DNA of 64,000 bases from Stutzerimonas stutzeri (GCF_002890895.1 NZ_POUL01000007.1:124001-188000), one strand, 5' to 3'. Positions 27,659 through 37,550 are shown, numbered from the stretch's first letter. A program made the numbers and translations. The notes: generated from the sequence alone by a model not told the origin.

Positions 27659-28150
27659 ATGACGCCTCTGAAATACCTGAGCGGCTACCCCGAGTCGCTG
27701 CAGCAACAGATCCGCCAGCTGATCGCCGAAGGACGCTTGGGTGACTACCTCGAGCGTCGCTACCCGCAACGCCACCAGGTACAAAGCGACAAGGCGCTGT
27801 ACGGCTATGTGCAGCAGCTGCGCCAGAACCATCTGAAAAGCGCGCCGAACATCGACAAGGTGCTCTACGACAATCGCCTCGACCTGACCCACCGCGCCCT
27901 CGGTCTGCACACCGCGGTGTCGCGGGTGCAAGGCGGCAAGCTCAAGGCCAAAAAGGAAATCCGCGTCGCCGCGCTGTTCAAGGAAGCGGCACCGGAATTC
28001 CTCCAGATGATCGTCGTGCACGAGCTGGCGCACCTGCGCGAGAGTGATCACAACCGCGCCTTCTACAAACTCTGCGAGCACATGATGCCGGGTTACGCGC
28101 AGACCGAGTTCGACCTGCGTTGCTACCTGCACTGGCGTGAGCTGAGCTGA
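27659..28150 (+). CDS. YgjP-like metal-dependent hydrolase (M48-type)
   Basis: 163 residues from the ATG at 27659. The C-terminal half has HELAHLRESDHNRAFY, the HExxH zinc motif plus downstream His used by YgjP/WLM-like metallopeptidases. Substrate unknown. The gene begins 4 bp after znuB and so may be expressed under zinc limitation, which is notable for a probable zinc enzyme. A strong terminator follows. Confidence 0.8.
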   Translation: MTPLKYLSGYPESLQQQIRQLIAEGRLGDYLERRYPQRHQVQSDKALYGYVQQLRQNHLKSAPNIDKVLYDNRLDLTHRALGLHTAVSRVQGGKLKAKKEIRVAALFKEAAPEFLQMIVVHELAHLRESDHNRAFYKLCEHMMPGYAQTEFDLRCYLHWRELS

Positions 28151-28178
28151 CAGCACGGCCGACACCCATCGTCCAGAC

Positions 28179-28220
28179 GCAAAAAAGGCGGCCCGGGATC
28201 AACCGAGCCGCCTTGTTTTC
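28179..28220. terminator. Bidirectional terminator, znu-side / katE
   Basis: AAGGCGGC (28185-28192) pairs with GCCGCCTT (28207-28214), with more pairs inward. Six A precede the stem and a TTTT tract follows, so it can stop transcription from both converging units. Confidence 0.88.
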
Positions 28221-28232
28221 ACGCTATTGCGA

Positions 28233-30377
28233 TCAGGCTGGCACTTGCTCCGCAGCCGCCTCGCGCGCCCAGACACGGTGCTGCGAGAGCGCCTGAGCAA
28301 AGGCCGAGAACACCGTCGCGACATCGCCGGAGTCACCGGTGACCAGACCGGCATCTTCCGGCAGATTCAGCGCCGTGAGCAGCTGCCGCGCCTCGCCCAG
28401 TACGGCAATTGGCTTGAGGTGCTTGTAGGCTTCGAGCAGGTAATGCTTGGCCACGCCGTTCTTGGCCATGGCCTGCACGCTCTGCGCGCCACCCGGCACG
28501 AACACCGCGTCGAAGGCAATCGAAGGCATGCCGTCCATCGCCGCGTCAGGCGTGAGCATCTTGCCATCGGCCGCCTTGACCGGTGCCGGTGACGGACCGA
28601 TCAACTTGGCCATTGCGCCTTCGTCAGCCAGCTTCTGCTTGAACGCCTCGATGGCATCACCGTCGACGCCATTGGCAATGAGGATCGCCACCTTGCGCGA
28701 CTTGATGTTGCCGGACAGGTGATTCATCAGGCTCAGCGCGGGCGAACTGGCCGGTGTCGGCTGCTTCAGGGACATTGTCGGTGCCGTCGGCGGCGTTACG
28801 CCGATGTTCTCGGCCACCCGGCGCGCCAGTTCCAGGTCGATATTGGCGAGGATCTCGTTGACCTGACGCTCACGGATGAAGACGCGCTCAACCTTGCCCA
28901 GTTCGAAGCTGTAGGCACCGATGATGTGCTCCTTCTCTGGCGCGCTCATGCTGTTCCAGAACAGCGTGGCCTGGGAGAAGTGATCACCGAACGATGGGCT
29001 GCGCGCCCGTACCTTGTGACCTTCCATGCGCTCTGGATAGCTCTCGAAGCCGCCACCGCTGGCAGCTGGCGGGGTTTCTTTCGGCCAGCCGCTGTCGACC
29101 GAGTTGGGCTCGTAGTTGGCGCGGCCCTTGTTGATCGTCTGACGGTGGAAGGCATCACGCTGGTTGTTGTGCACCGGTGCAATGGAGCGGTTGATCGGAA
29201 TCTCGTGGAAGTTCGGCCCGCCCAGGCGCAGCAGCTGAGTATCGGTGTAAGAGAACAGCCGGCCCTGCAGCAACGGATCGTTGCTGAAATCGATGCCCGG
29301 GACGATATGGCCGATATGGAAGGCGGCCTGCTCGGTCTCGGCAAAGAAGTTGTCGGGGTTGCGGTTGAGGGTCATCTTGCCGAGCTTCTGCACCGGCACC
29401 AACTCTTCGGGGATGATCTTGGTCGGGTCGAGCAGGTCGAAGTCGAACTTGTGCTCATCGGCCTCTTCAACCACCTGCACGCCCAGTTCCCACTCGAAGT
29501 AGTCGCCCATTTCGATGGACTCCCACATGTCACGGCGGTTGAAGTCCGGGTCCTTGCCGGCCAGCTTCAGCGTCTCATCCCAGACCAGCGAGAAGGCACC
29601 GGCGACGGGCTTCCAGTGGAATTTGACGAAGCGGCTGGTGCCCTCGGCATTGACCAGGCGGAAGGTGTGCACGCCGAAGCCTTCCATGGCGCGCAGGCTG
29701 CGCGGGATGCCGCGGTCGGACATGGCCCAGATGACCATGTGCGCCGACTCCGGCGTCAGCGAGACGAAATCCCAGAAGCTGTCATGCGCCGACTGCCCCT
29801 GTGGGATTTCGTTGTGCGGCTCGGGCTTCACCGCGTGGACAAAGTCGGGAAACTTGATGGCGTCCTGAATAAAGAACACCGGCATGTTGTTGCCAACCAG
29901 GTCGAAAATGCCTTCGTCGGTGTAGAACTTGGTGGCGAAACCGCGCACATCGCGCACGGTATCAGCCGAGCCGCGAGAGCCCTGTACGGTGGAGAAACGC
30001 GTGAATACCGGCGTCTCCTTGCCCTTGCTCGCGAGAAAAGACGCCTTGGTCAGGGCGCTGTGGTCGTCGTAGCTGACGAACACGCCATGGGCAGCCGAAC
30101 CACGGGCGTGCACGATGCGCTCGGGAATGCGCTCGTGGTCGAAGTGCGTGAGCTTCTCGCGCATGATGAAGTCTTCGAGCAGCGAGGGGCCGCGTTCACC
30201 GGCACTCAAAGTGTTCTGGTTATCAGCGATTTTCACGCCCTGGTTGGTGGTCAACGCTTCACCGGTGGCGTCGCTGCGTGCGCCCTCGAGCTGATCGAGC
30301 TTGGCGTTGTGGTTCTTGCGGTCGACGGTGTCGGTACCGGCAACTTCGCTGTGTTTTGGATCTTTGTTGTCCGTCAT
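28233..30377 (-). CDS. katE: Large-subunit catalase HPII-type with DJ-1-like C-terminal domain
   Basis: 714 residues from the ATG at 30377 (GAGG about 8 bases upstream); a longer frame starts at 30446. Haem catalase core with active-site [10 protein letters not shown] (His90), [11 protein letters not shown] around 163-173 (Asn163 or Asn164) and proximal Tyr377 in RLFSYTDTQ. The last about 140 residues are the flavodoxin/DJ-1-like domain of large catalases ([31 protein letters not shown]). It disproportionates H2O2, usually in stationary phase. Divergent from metN. Confidence 0.95.
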   Translation of the reverse strand: MTDNKDPKHSEVAGTDTVDRKNHNAKLDQLEGARSDATGEALTTNQGVKIADNQNTLSAGERGPSLLEDFIMREKLTHFDHERIPERIVHARGSAAHGVFVSYDDHSALTKASFLASKGKETPVFTRFSTVQGSRGSADTVRDVRGFATKFYTDEGIFDLVGNNMPVFFIQDAIKFPDFVHAVKPEPHNEIPQGQSAHDSFWDFVSLTPESAHMVIWAMSDRGIPRSLRAMEGFGVHTFRLVNAEGTSRFVKFHWKPVAGAFSLVWDETLKLAGKDPDFNRRDMWESIEMGDYFEWELGVQVVEEADEHKFDFDLLDPTKIIPEELVPVQKLGKMTLNRNPDNFFAETEQAAFHIGHIVPGIDFSNDPLLQGRLFSYTDTQLLRLGGPNFHEIPINRSIAPVHNNQRDAFHRQTINKGRANYEPNSVDSGWPKETPPAASGGGFESYPERMEGHKVRARSPSFGDHFSQATLFWNSMSAPEKEHIIGAYSFELGKVERVFIRERQVNEILANIDLELARRVAENIGVTPPTAPTMSLKQPTPASSPALSLMNHLSGNIKSRKVAILIANGVDGDAIEAFKQKLADEGAMAKLIGPSPAPVKAADGKMLTPDAAMDGMPSIAFDAVFVPGGAQSVQAMAKNGVAKHYLLEAYKHLKPIAVLGEARQLLTALNLPEDAGLVTGDSGDVATVFSAFAQALSQHRVWAREAAAEQVPA

Positions 30378-30636
30378 CTTGGGCCTCGGTTGAGCGTATG
30401 TGCCTAACCGCGAAGGGACCTGGCCGATCTGGGCCGGATGCATCAATTCACGGCATACCGGTTAGTGACCCTATAAAGCCTCTCAAGGTTGCGCCTTACG
30501 TCGATTAGCTCCCGCTATCGCACCGATGGCCTACCTCAATCGCAGCAGTTCCCTACGCCCAGGTGCCGCAAACGCGTAGAATGCACGCCTTTCGCCACTA
30601 CCCAGGCACATACGACCGCACCCACAAGGTTCGCCC

Positions 30637-31656
30637 GTGATCGAATTTCAGCAAGTCCACAAAACCTATCGGGTGGCCGGCCGGGGCACCGCTCGTGAAG
30701 TGCCTGCGCTCAAGCCGACCGAACTGACCATCGGTGCTGGTGAAGTGTTCGGCCTGATCGGCCACTCCGGCGCCGGCAAGAGCACCCTGCTGCGCCTGAT
30801 CAACCGTCTGGAAGAGCCGTCTGGTGGGCGCATCCTGGTCAACGGAGAAGACGTCACCGCACTCGACGCCAATGGCCTACGCCGTTTCCGTCAGCGGGTC
30901 GGGATGATCTTCCAGCATTTCAATCTGCTGATGTCCAAGACCGTCGCCGACAACGTTGCCATGCCACTGCGGCTGGCCGGCAACCATTCCCGCAGCGAGA
31001 TCGACAGCCGCGTAGCCGCCCTGCTCGAACGCGTCGGGCTGAAAGACCAGGCGCGCAAATATCCGGCGCAGTTGTCGGGCGGGCAGAAGCAGCGCGTTGG
31101 TATTGCCCGCGCGCTGGCGACAGAACCGGACATCCTGCTCTGCGACGAAGCCACCAGTGCCCTCGATCCGCAGACCACCGCCTCGGTGCTTCAGTTGCTC
31201 GCCGAGATCAATGCCGAGCTGAAGCTGACCATCGTGTTGATCACCCACGAGATGGACGTGATTCGCCGCGTGTGCGACCGCGTCGCGGTGATGGACGGCG
31301 GCGCCATCGTCGAGCAGGGCCCGGTGACGGACGTATTCCTGCACCCGAAGCACCCCACCACCCAACGCTTCGTGCTTGAAGACGAAGCGGTCGACGAAGG
31401 TGAGCAGCACGACGATTTCGCCCATGTGCCCGGCCGCATACTGCGCCTGACCTTTCAGGGTGATGCCACCTACAAACCGCTGCTCGGCACGGTCGCACGG
31501 GAAACCGGTGTGGATTTCAGCATCCTCTCGGGGCGCATCGACCGTATCAAGAACACGCCCTACGGCCAGCTGACCCTGGCCCTGGTGGGCGGCGACATGG
31601 CCGCGGCCCTGGCCCAGCTGGATGCCGCTGACGTTCACGTGGAGGTACTGCGCTGA
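30637..31656 (+). CDS. metN: Methionine ABC transporter ATP-binding protein MetN
   Basis: 339 residues from a GTG. Walker [11 protein letters not shown], signature [16 protein letters not shown], Walker [13 protein letters not shown], then the C-terminal NIL domain ([25 protein letters not shown]) that binds methionine and trans-inhibits transport. It drives MetI and overlaps metI by one base. The 259-bp region to katE must hold its promoter; I see no clear riboswitch there. Confidence 0.94.
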   Translation: MIEFQQVHKTYRVAGRGTAREVPALKPTELTIGAGEVFGLIGHSGAGKSTLLRLINRLEEPSGGRILVNGEDVTALDANGLRRFRQRVGMIFQHFNLLMSKTVADNVAMPLRLAGNHSRSEIDSRVAALLERVGLKDQARKYPAQLSGGQKQRVGIARALATEPDILLCDEATSALDPQTTASVLQLLAEINAELKLTIVLITHEMDVIRRVCDRVAVMDGGAIVEQGPVTDVFLHPKHPTTQRFVLEDEAVDEGEQHDDFAHVPGRILRLTFQGDATYKPLLGTVARETGVDFSILSGRIDRIKNTPYGQLTLALVGGDMAAALAQLDAADVHVEVLR

Positions 31657-32333
31657 TGGACGCCTTGTTCAGCTCTTTATTGGGGAATGTCGACTGGTAC
31701 GAGATCTGGCTGGCGACCCTGGACACCTTGCTGATGCTCGGCGGATCGCTGCTGTTCACCATCATCCTCGGCCTGCCGCTGGGCGTGCTGCTGTTTCTCA
31801 CCGGCCCGCGCCAACTGTTCGAGAACGGCCCGCTGTACGGCTTTCTGTCCTTTGTGGTGAACGTGCTGCGCTCGTTGCCGTTCATCATTCTGCTGATCGT
31901 GATGATCCCCTTTACGGTGCTGGTTACCGGCACCTCGCTGGGGGTGGCCGGGGCGATCCCGCCGCTGGTGGTGGGCGCGGCGCCGTTCTTTGCGCGACTG
32001 GTGGAAACCGCGCTGCGCGAGGTCGATCGGGGCATCATCGAGGCCACCCAGGCCATGGGCGCCACCACCCGGCAGATCATCTTCAACGCCCTGTTGCCGG
32101 AGGCTCGTCCGGGCATCATTGCCGCCGTGACCGTCACCGCCATCACCCTGGTGTCCTACACCGCCATGGCTGGCGTGGTAGGTGCGGGCGGGCTCGGCGA
32201 TCTGGCTATCCGCTTCGGCTATCAACGTTTCCAGACCGACGTCATGGTGGTCACCGTGGTACTGCTGCTGGTCCTGGTTCAGGTACTGCAGAGCGTCGGC
32301 GACAAGTTGGTAACGCATTTTTCAAGAAAATAA
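31656..32333 (+). CDS. metI: Methionine ABC transporter permease MetI
   Basis: 225 residues, five predicted membrane helices. The coupling loop has the typical permease element EATQAMGATTRQIIFNALLPEARPG. Transports D/L-methionine with MetN and MetQ. Followed after 43 bp by metQ in the same direction. Confidence 0.95.
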   Translation: MDALFSSLLGNVDWYEIWLATLDTLLMLGGSLLFTIILGLPLGVLLFLTGPRQLFENGPLYGFLSFVVNVLRSLPFIILLIVMIPFTVLVTGTSLGVAGAIPPLVVGAAPFFARLVETALREVDRGIIEATQAMGATTRQIIFNALLPEARPGIIAAVTVTAITLVSYTAMAGVVGAGGLGDLAIRFGYQRFQTDVMVVTVVLLLVLVQVLQSVGDKLVTHFSRK

Positions 32334-32376
32334 CTGCCTAACCGGCACCGATACTGGAACCCACAAGGAACCCTCC

Positions 32377-33150
32377 ATGAAAAAACTGCTTGCTGCCTTT
32401 GCCGCTGTCGCGGCCTTCTCCGCCCAAGCCGCCGACGAACTGAACGTCGCCGCTACGGCCGTTCCACACGCGGAAATCCTCGAATTCGTCAAACCTCAGC
32501 TGACCGAACAGGGCGTAGACCTGAACGTGAAAGTCTTCACCGACTACGTGCAGCCGAACATCCAGGTGTCCGAGAAGCGCCTGGACGCCAACTTCTTCCA
32601 GCACCAGCCGTACCTGGATGAGTTCAACAAGGGCAAGGGCACCGAACTGGTCAGTGTGGCTGGCGTACACATCGAGCCCCTCGGCGCTTACTCGAGCAAG
32701 CACAAGTCGCTGGACGAGCTGCCCAAAGGCGCGACCGTCGTGATCCCCAACGACGCCACCAACGGCGGCCGTGCGCTGCTGCTGCTGCAGAAGGCCGGCG
32801 TGATCACGCTGAAGGACGGCGCCGGGATCACTGCCACGCCAAAGGACATTGCCGAGAACCCGAAGAACATCAAGATTCGTGAGCTGGAAGCCGCGACTCT
32901 TCCGCGCGTGCTGACCCAGGTCGACCTGGCGCTGATCAACACCAACTACGCCCTCGAAGCCAAGCTCAACCCCACCGAAGACGCCCTGTTCATCGAAGGC
33001 AACGACTCGCCGTACGTAAACATCCTGGTGGCCCGCCCGGACAACAAGGACAGCGCCGCCATGCAGAAGCTGATCGAAGCGCTGCACAGCGAAGAGGTGA
33101 AGCAGTTCATCAATGAGAAGTACAAGGGCGCCGTCGTACCGGCGTTCTAA
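32377..33150 (+). CDS. metQ: Methionine-binding protein MetQ, non-lipidated form
   Basis: 257 residues. NlpA/MetQ family: LNVAATAVPHAEILEFVKP and KVFTDYVQPNIQV at the start, VVIPNDATNGGRALLLLQ in the middle. The signal peptide ends SAQAADEL with no lipobox Cys, so the mature protein should be free in the periplasm rather than a lipoprotein as in E. coli. AAGGA is 9 bases upstream of the ATG. Confidence 0.93.
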   Translation: MKKLLAAFAAVAAFSAQAADELNVAATAVPHAEILEFVKPQLTEQGVDLNVKVFTDYVQPNIQVSEKRLDANFFQHQPYLDEFNKGKGTELVSVAGVHIEPLGAYSSKHKSLDELPKGATVVIPNDATNGGRALLLLQKAGVITLKDGAGITATPKDIAENPKNIKIRELEAATLPRVLTQVDLALINTNYALEAKLNPTEDALFIEGNDSPYVNILVARPDNKDSAAMQKLIEALHSEEVKQFINEKYKGAVVPAF

Positions 33151-33200
33151 GCGCGACGGAAGAAGAGCGGCGTACAGCGTCGCCCCGTTGCACTTGTGAC

Positions 33201-33230
33201 AGGCCCGCCACGTGCGGGCCTTGTTGTTTC
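33201..33230 (+). terminator. Rho-independent terminator of metNIQ
   Basis: AGGCCCGC (33201-33208) and GCGGGCCT (33214-33221) with a CACGT loop, followed by TGTTGTTTC. Fits termination of metNIQ; the other strand has no T-run. Confidence 0.8.
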
Positions 33231-33283
33231 TGTTAGCAGCACATTGGGGCAACGCTTAGCCGCAGCTGAGCCGCGGTGGATGG

Positions 33284-33916
33284 TTACTCCAGCGCCAGCA
33301 CTGCCGGCAGCTGCTCGGCCAACTTTTCGGTACGCAGCGGCGCGCGGACGAAGCCGCGCAGGCGGCCGTCGGGGCCGATCAGGGCGAGGTTGCCTCCGTG
33401 GTCGACCGTGTAATTGTCCTTCGAAGTATCAGCCGGAATGAAGGGTACGCCGGCAGCGTTGGCCAAGGTCTGAATGTCGTCCAGCGAGCCGGTCAGGCCG
33501 ATGAACTCGGCTCCGAAATACTCCAGGTACTTTTTCAATTGCGCGGGCGTATCACGCTCGGGATCGACGCTGACCAGAATCGGTTGCATCCGCTGTCGTG
33601 CCGCTTCCGGTAGCTGGCCGCGCAGCTGACGCAGTTCAGCCAGGGTGGCCGGGCAGATATCCGGGCAGAAGGTGTAGCCGAAGAACAGTAGATTCCAGCG
33701 TCCTTCAAGGCTCTTCATCGACACGGGCTCGCCGTTCTGATTGGTCAGCGTCAGGTCAGGCACGTCGCGGCCCTGGGGCAGCATGACGATACCGGCATCG
33801 AGCAGGTCGGCGGTGTCGAGCTGCTGCTCGGTGTTGAGCGCCTTGTAAACCGTCAGGCCGATGACCAGCGCAACCAACGCCACGAGAATGAATACGGTTT
33901 TCTGGATGCGTGTCAT
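33284..33916 (-). CDS. SCO1/SenC copper chaperone
   Basis: 210 residues. N-terminal membrane anchor (about 7-25), then a thioredoxin-like periplasmic domain with copper-binding CPDIC (about 85-89) and the downstream His in YTVDHGG (about residue 169). It matures the CuA site of cytochrome oxidase subunit II. Last gene of the minus-strand assembly operon SURF1 - membrane protein - ctaA - cyoE - sco1. Confidence 0.93.
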   Translation of the reverse strand: MTRIQKTVFILVALVALVIGLTVYKALNTEQQLDTADLLDAGIVMLPQGRDVPDLTLTNQNGEPVSMKSLEGRWNLLFFGYTFCPDICPATLAELRQLRGQLPEAARQRMQPILVSVDPERDTPAQLKKYLEYFGAEFIGLTGSLDDIQTLANAAGVPFIPADTSKDNYTVDHGGNLALIGPDGRLRGFVRAPLRTEKLAEQLPAVLALE

Positions 33917-33936
33917 GTAGGTCCTTGTCGGCCGGC

Positions 33937-34836
33937 TTAAAAGGTCAGCGGCAAATAATGATCAACCAGCAAGGCGATGAACAGCGCGAACAAGTACCAG
34001 ATGCTGAATTTGAAGGTTTTGATGGCGGCATGAGGGCGGCTGTCGCGATAGAGCACGACTGTCCAGAACAGGAAGCGTGCGCCCAGCAGCACGGCGGCAG
34101 CGAGGTACAGCGGGCCACTCATGTGGATGGCAAAGGGCATGACGCTGACCGCCAGCAACATCGCGGTATAGAGCAGGATATGCACCTTGGTGTAGTGCTC
34201 GCCGTGGGTCACCGGCAGCATCGGCACGTTGACCTTGGCGTACTCATCCTTGCGGTGGATCGCCAGAGCCCAGAAGTGCGGCGGGGTCCAGGCGAAGATG
34301 ATCAGCACCAGCAACAGCGGTTCGGCCGTCACCTGACCAGTCACCGCGACCCAGCCCAGCAGCGGCGGCGCAGCGCCGGCCAACCCGCCAATAACGATGT
34401 TTTGCGGCGTGGCGCGCTTGAGAAAGCCGGTATAGATCACCGCATAACCGATCAGCGAGGCCAGCGTCAGCCAGGCTGCTAGCGCATTGGTAAAGGTCAG
34501 CAGCAGCGCCATCCCGGCAACACTGAGCACTAAGGCGAACAGCAACGCGGCGGCCGGCGCGACTCGGCCTTGTGCCAACGGCCGCTTATGGGTGCGCGCC
34601 ATTTCCAGGTCGATGCGCCGGTCCACCACATGGTTGATTGCCGCCGCGCCACCGGCACAGAGCGCGATGCCCAGGTTGCCGAATAACAGAACCGTCCACG
34701 GCACACCCGAGCGTGTCGCGAGAAACATGCCCACCAATGAAGTGATGAGCATCAGGACCACCACCCTGGGCTTTGTCAGCTCGAGGTAGTCGCGCCAGAT
34801 GGCCTGGGCGCCGCGTTCGCTGATGAGAGTGGCCAT
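33937..34836 (-). CDS. cyoE: Protohaem IX farnesyltransferase (haem O synthase)
   Basis: 299 residues, about eight membrane helices. UbiA-family polyprenyl-binding motifs NHVVDRRIDLEMARTHKRPL and, later, HFWALAIHRKDEY. Converts haem B to haem O for the a-type oxidase. The next step is CtaA, encoded 10 bp upstream on the same strand. Confidence 0.95.
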   Translation of the reverse strand: MATLISERGAQAIWRDYLELTKPRVVVLMLITSLVGMFLATRSGVPWTVLLFGNLGIALCAGGAAAINHVVDRRIDLEMARTHKRPLAQGRVAPAAALLFALVLSVAGMALLLTFTNALAAWLTLASLIGYAVIYTGFLKRATPQNIVIGGLAGAAPPLLGWVAVTGQVTAEPLLLVLIIFAWTPPHFWALAIHRKDEYAKVNVPMLPVTHGEHYTKVHILLYTAMLLAVSVMPFAIHMSGPLYLAAAVLLGARFLFWTVVLYRDSRPHAAIKTFKFSIWYLFALFIALLVDHYLPLTF

Positions 34837-34846
34837 GGGATTCTCC

Positions 34847-35908
34847 TTATGCGCGAGGCAGGTCGAGCCTGCTCGTCGTGTTCGAATTCAGATGTGGCTG
34901 ATGAGCCGCTGCGGTGGCAACCGTCGGGTGTAGACGCAGGCGATGGTTGATCAGCACGGTGACCAGCAGCAGCAGCGCACCGCCGCCGTTGTGAGCGACT
35001 GCAACCGCCAGCGGGAGATTGAGCAGCACGTTGCTGATGCCCAGCCCGATCTGCAGGGCCAGCGCGGCGACAAGCAGCGCGGCCAGCAGCGACAGGCCGT
35101 TGCGCCAGAGCTGCCAGGCCAGCACCAGCAGAATCAGCGTCACCGTGAGCGCGCCCAGCCGATGAGTCAGGTGAATGGCAGTACGCGCTTCGCCATAGAG
35201 CATGCCGCCGAGGTAGTTGGGGCCGATGTCGTGATGGGTCAGGTTGAAGGCGTTGGCGAAATCCATCTGCGGCCACCACTGGCCGTGGCAGGTCGGAAAA
35301 TCGGTGCAGGCCACCGCCGCGTAATTGCTGCTGACCCAGCCGCCCAGCGCCACCTGGACGATCACTGCGAGCATGCCGATCAGCGCGAACGTTCTGAGCT
35401 TGCCCGGCACGCTCGGAATCAACGGCCGCCGACCGGACAGGCGCAGCGTCAGCAGGAACAGGAGACTCAAGGTGGTGAAGCCACCCAGCAGATGCGCCGT
35501 GACCACCTGCGGCCAGAGTTGCAGGGTCACCGTCCACATGCCGAATGCCGCCTGGGCGATGACGACCGCGAGCAGCAGCAAGGGAAGTTTGAGCGGCTGT
35601 CCCGGCTCGTTGCGTCGGCGAAGCGCCTGCACCGCAAGCCCGAGAATGACCAGCCCCAGCGCACCGGCGAAGTAGCGATGCACCATTTCGTTCCAGCCCT
35701 TGTGCACCTCCAGCGGCGCATCGGGGAAGCGCATCGCCGCGAGGCTCTGCTTGTCCTCGCTCATGGGTACGCTAAGAAAGCCGTAGCAGCCGGGCCAGTC
35801 CGGGCAACCGAGGCCGGCATGAGTCAGCCGTGTATAGGCGCCGAGCAACACCACCACGACAGCCAATAGCGTGGCGACAAAGGCGAGGCGGTAGCCGGGT
35901 TTTGCCAT
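34847..35908 (-). CDS. ctaA: Haem A synthase (CtaA/Cox15)
   Basis: 353 residues with eight predicted membrane helices. Family elements: YTRLTHAGLGCPDWPGCYGF in the first loop, the WNEMVHRYFA His, HLLGGF and HLTHRLGAL. Oxidises the methyl of haem O to give haem A for the aa3-type oxidase. Only 10 bp separate it from cyoE. Confidence 0.94.
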   Translation of the reverse strand: MAKPGYRLAFVATLLAVVVVLLGAYTRLTHAGLGCPDWPGCYGFLSVPMSEDKQSLAAMRFPDAPLEVHKGWNEMVHRYFAGALGLVILGLAVQALRRRNEPGQPLKLPLLLLAVVIAQAAFGMWTVTLQLWPQVVTAHLLGGFTTLSLLFLLTLRLSGRRPLIPSVPGKLRTFALIGMLAVIVQVALGGWVSSNYAAVACTDFPTCHGQWWPQMDFANAFNLTHHDIGPNYLGGMLYGEARTAIHLTHRLGALTVTLILLVLAWQLWRNGLSLLAALLVAALALQIGLGISNVLLNLPLAVAVAHNGGGALLLLVTVLINHRLRLHPTVATAAAHQPHLNSNTTSRLDLPRA

Positions 35909-35965
35909 CTGCTTCTCCTTGAACGACCTCTTTGGGACTCCAGCGAGGCGGCTGAGTGCCTTGGA

Positions 35966-36547
35966 TCAACCGATCTGGGAGATTTTCAGCAGGTGTTTGA
36001 GGTCATCGAGGATCGCCTTTCCGTTGGCCTTGCCGTCATAACGCAGCACCAGATTGCCGTGGGGATCGACGATCCACAGCTGCGCACCCTGCGGTAAATC
36101 AGGATTGGCGCCGTAAACGTCAGGGTTCAGGGCGTAGCGCTGCAGCTGCGGATACTCTTGCTGCAGGCGCTGGTCGTACTCGGCAGCCAAAGGCTGCGCA
36201 CTAGCGAGGGCATGGCTGGCCCGGCCTGCTTCGCGGGCCAGGCCGATGTTGATCTGGCGGGCCAGGTAGACCAGCTGCTGACAGTCCTCAGCGCAACCCT
36301 GCGGTGCGGTGACCAGCAATTCCCAGCGCGGCTCGGCAGCCACCGGCGCGGTGACACCCAGAGCATCGCGGCCCTGGCCGGTGGCAACCAGCGCACCGTC
36401 GTAGGTACGGGTTTCGGGCACCCAGAAACCGAAGCGGTACATGGCGCTCGCCAGCAGCATGGGGCCGATCACCACCGCAAGGATCAGTAGCAATTGCAAA
36501 CGTCCCCGGCGCCGTTGTGCCGGTGCAGCCTTGAAGGTCGGATTCAT
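35966..36547 (-). CDS. Cytochrome oxidase cluster membrane protein, thioredoxin-like
   Basis: 193 residues from the ATG at 36547; the much longer open frame upstream runs through SURF1 and is spurious. One N-terminal membrane helix (QLLLILAVVIGPMLLASAMY, about 18-37), then a periplasmic domain with a Cys pair APQGCAEDCQQLVY (about 89-93) and WIVDPHGNLVLRYDG. The spacing and fold hint at a SCO-like thiol protein. Always found inside this cox cluster in pseudomonads I know; exact role unknown. Confidence 0.8.
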   Translation of the reverse strand: MNPTFKAAPAQRRRGRLQLLLILAVVIGPMLLASAMYRFGFWVPETRTYDGALVATGQGRDALGVTAPVAAEPRWELLVTAPQGCAEDCQQLVYLARQINIGLAREAGRASHALASAQPLAAEYDQRLQQEYPQLQRYALNPDVYGANPDLPQGAQLWIVDPHGNLVLRYDGKANGKAILDDLKHLLKISQIG

Positions 36548-36552
36548 CGCGG

Positions 36553-37260
36553 TCACTGCTTGCTCCCCCGTGCCTGATGCACGCCGAAGTAGATGAACAA
36601 CGCCAGCAGTGCCGCTGCCAGCGCAAACCATTGCACGGCATAGCCGACATGTTGCTGCGGCTGCATGAAGGTCACCGGCCAGTCGGCGCGATAAGCCGCG
36701 GGGCCCGGGTCCAGCCGCAGCTGATATTTGATGCCGTCGCGGTCGAGCAACTGCCAGATATCTTTCAGGTCGACGTGGTTGATCAGACGCGGCCAGCCTT
36801 CTGCCATCCGCCGGTTGAGAATGAACGGGTCGCCGGAGGGCGCGTAGATCCAGGCGGACAGCTTCAGCGGGCGATCCGGGGTGTCGAATTTCGGGGGGAT
36901 GCGCCGGTCCGGCCAGGGCAACCAGCCGCGGTTGACCAGCACCCAACGGCCGCTGGGCTGATCCTGAAACGGCTGCAGCAACTCGACACCAACGCGACCA
37001 TCGCGGGTGCGGCTGTCCAACAGGAAGCTGTGCTCGGCGTCGAAGCTGCCCTGCAGGTTAACGCGTGTATAGGCCGGCTCCTGGAGCGTGTCGATCTGCT
37101 CCGGGCCGATGGGAGCAGCGGCCTCGCGCGCTTCCTGACGAGCCAGCATGTCGCGCTTCTGCTCACCGCGCTCCAGCTGCCAGAAACCCAGCCAGACCAG
37201 TAACGGCAACAGACACAGCACCACAAGCGTGGGTATGACACCCGGCTTGAAGCCGTTCAT
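36553..37260 (-). CDS. SURF1-family oxidase assembly protein
   Basis: 235 residues. Two terminal membrane helices: residues about 6-24 with the SURF1 motif FWQLERGEQKR after it, and about 205-225 with VGYAVQWFALAAALLA. The periplasmic domain between carries RTRDGRVGVELLQPF and VNRGWLP. It aids insertion of haem A into subunit I. First gene of the assembly operon, starting 5 bp upstream of the membrane-protein gene; divergent from the DUF2909 gene. Confidence 0.92.
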   Translation of the reverse strand: MNGFKPGVIPTLVVLCLLPLLVWLGFWQLERGEQKRDMLARQEAREAAAPIGPEQIDTLQEPAYTRVNLQGSFDAEHSFLLDSRTRDGRVGVELLQPFQDQPSGRWVLVNRGWLPWPDRRIPPKFDTPDRPLKLSAWIYAPSGDPFILNRRMAEGWPRLINHVDLKDIWQLLDRDGIKYQLRLDPGPAAYRADWPVTFMQPQQHVGYAVQWFALAAALLALFIYFGVHQARGSKQ

Positions 37261-37341
37261 ACCCTGCCCCGCGGCGTATTGATCGGGCTGGCTATACTGC
37301 ACCCCCACTTCTCCCAGTTCCCCTGTTACGGCGGACCGCTC

Positions 37342-37545
37342 ATGCTCAAGGCGGCAATTGTTCTGTTATTAGTAGCCACACTGGTCAGTCTGTTCAGTGG
37401 TCTGTTTTTTCTGGTCAAGGACGAAGGCCGAACCTCACGCGTGCTCACCGCCCTCTTCGTTCGTGTCTCCCTCACGGCATTGACGGTCGCCCTGATTGCA
37501 TGGGGCTTCTATAGCGGGCAGCTGCAACCCGGTTTCGGCGCCTGA
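37342..37545 (+). CDS. DUF2909 twin-transmembrane protein
   Basis: 67 residues with two membrane helices (LKAAIVLLLVATLVSLFSGLFFL and SLTALTVALIAWGFYSG). It matches the small DUF2909/twin-TM protein regularly found in pseudomonad cox clusters. Start ATG at 37342; the longer frame has no ribosome-binding site. It is the only plus-strand gene in the oxidase region, divergent from SURF1 and convergent with coIII with 5 bp between stops. Function unknown; probably an oxidase accessory subunit. Confidence 0.78.
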   Translation: MLKAAIVLLLVATLVSLFSGLFFLVKDEGRTSRVLTALFVRVSLTALTVALIAWGFYSGQLQPGFGA

Positions 37546-37550
37546 TCGGC

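Noticed and set aside
28719..30407. 562-residue plus-strand frame opposite katE
   Set aside because: An antisense shadow of katE caused by high GC; katE has all catalase active-site motifs.
30378..30636. SAM-type riboswitch before metN
   Set aside because: No SAM riboswitch-like core or terminator could be made out in the katE-metN spacer.
36548..36946. Extended N-terminus of the cox-cluster membrane protein (326 residues)
   Set aside because: The extension lies within the SURF1 coding sequence on the same strand in another frame; the ATG at 36547 gives a membrane anchor and normal spacing.
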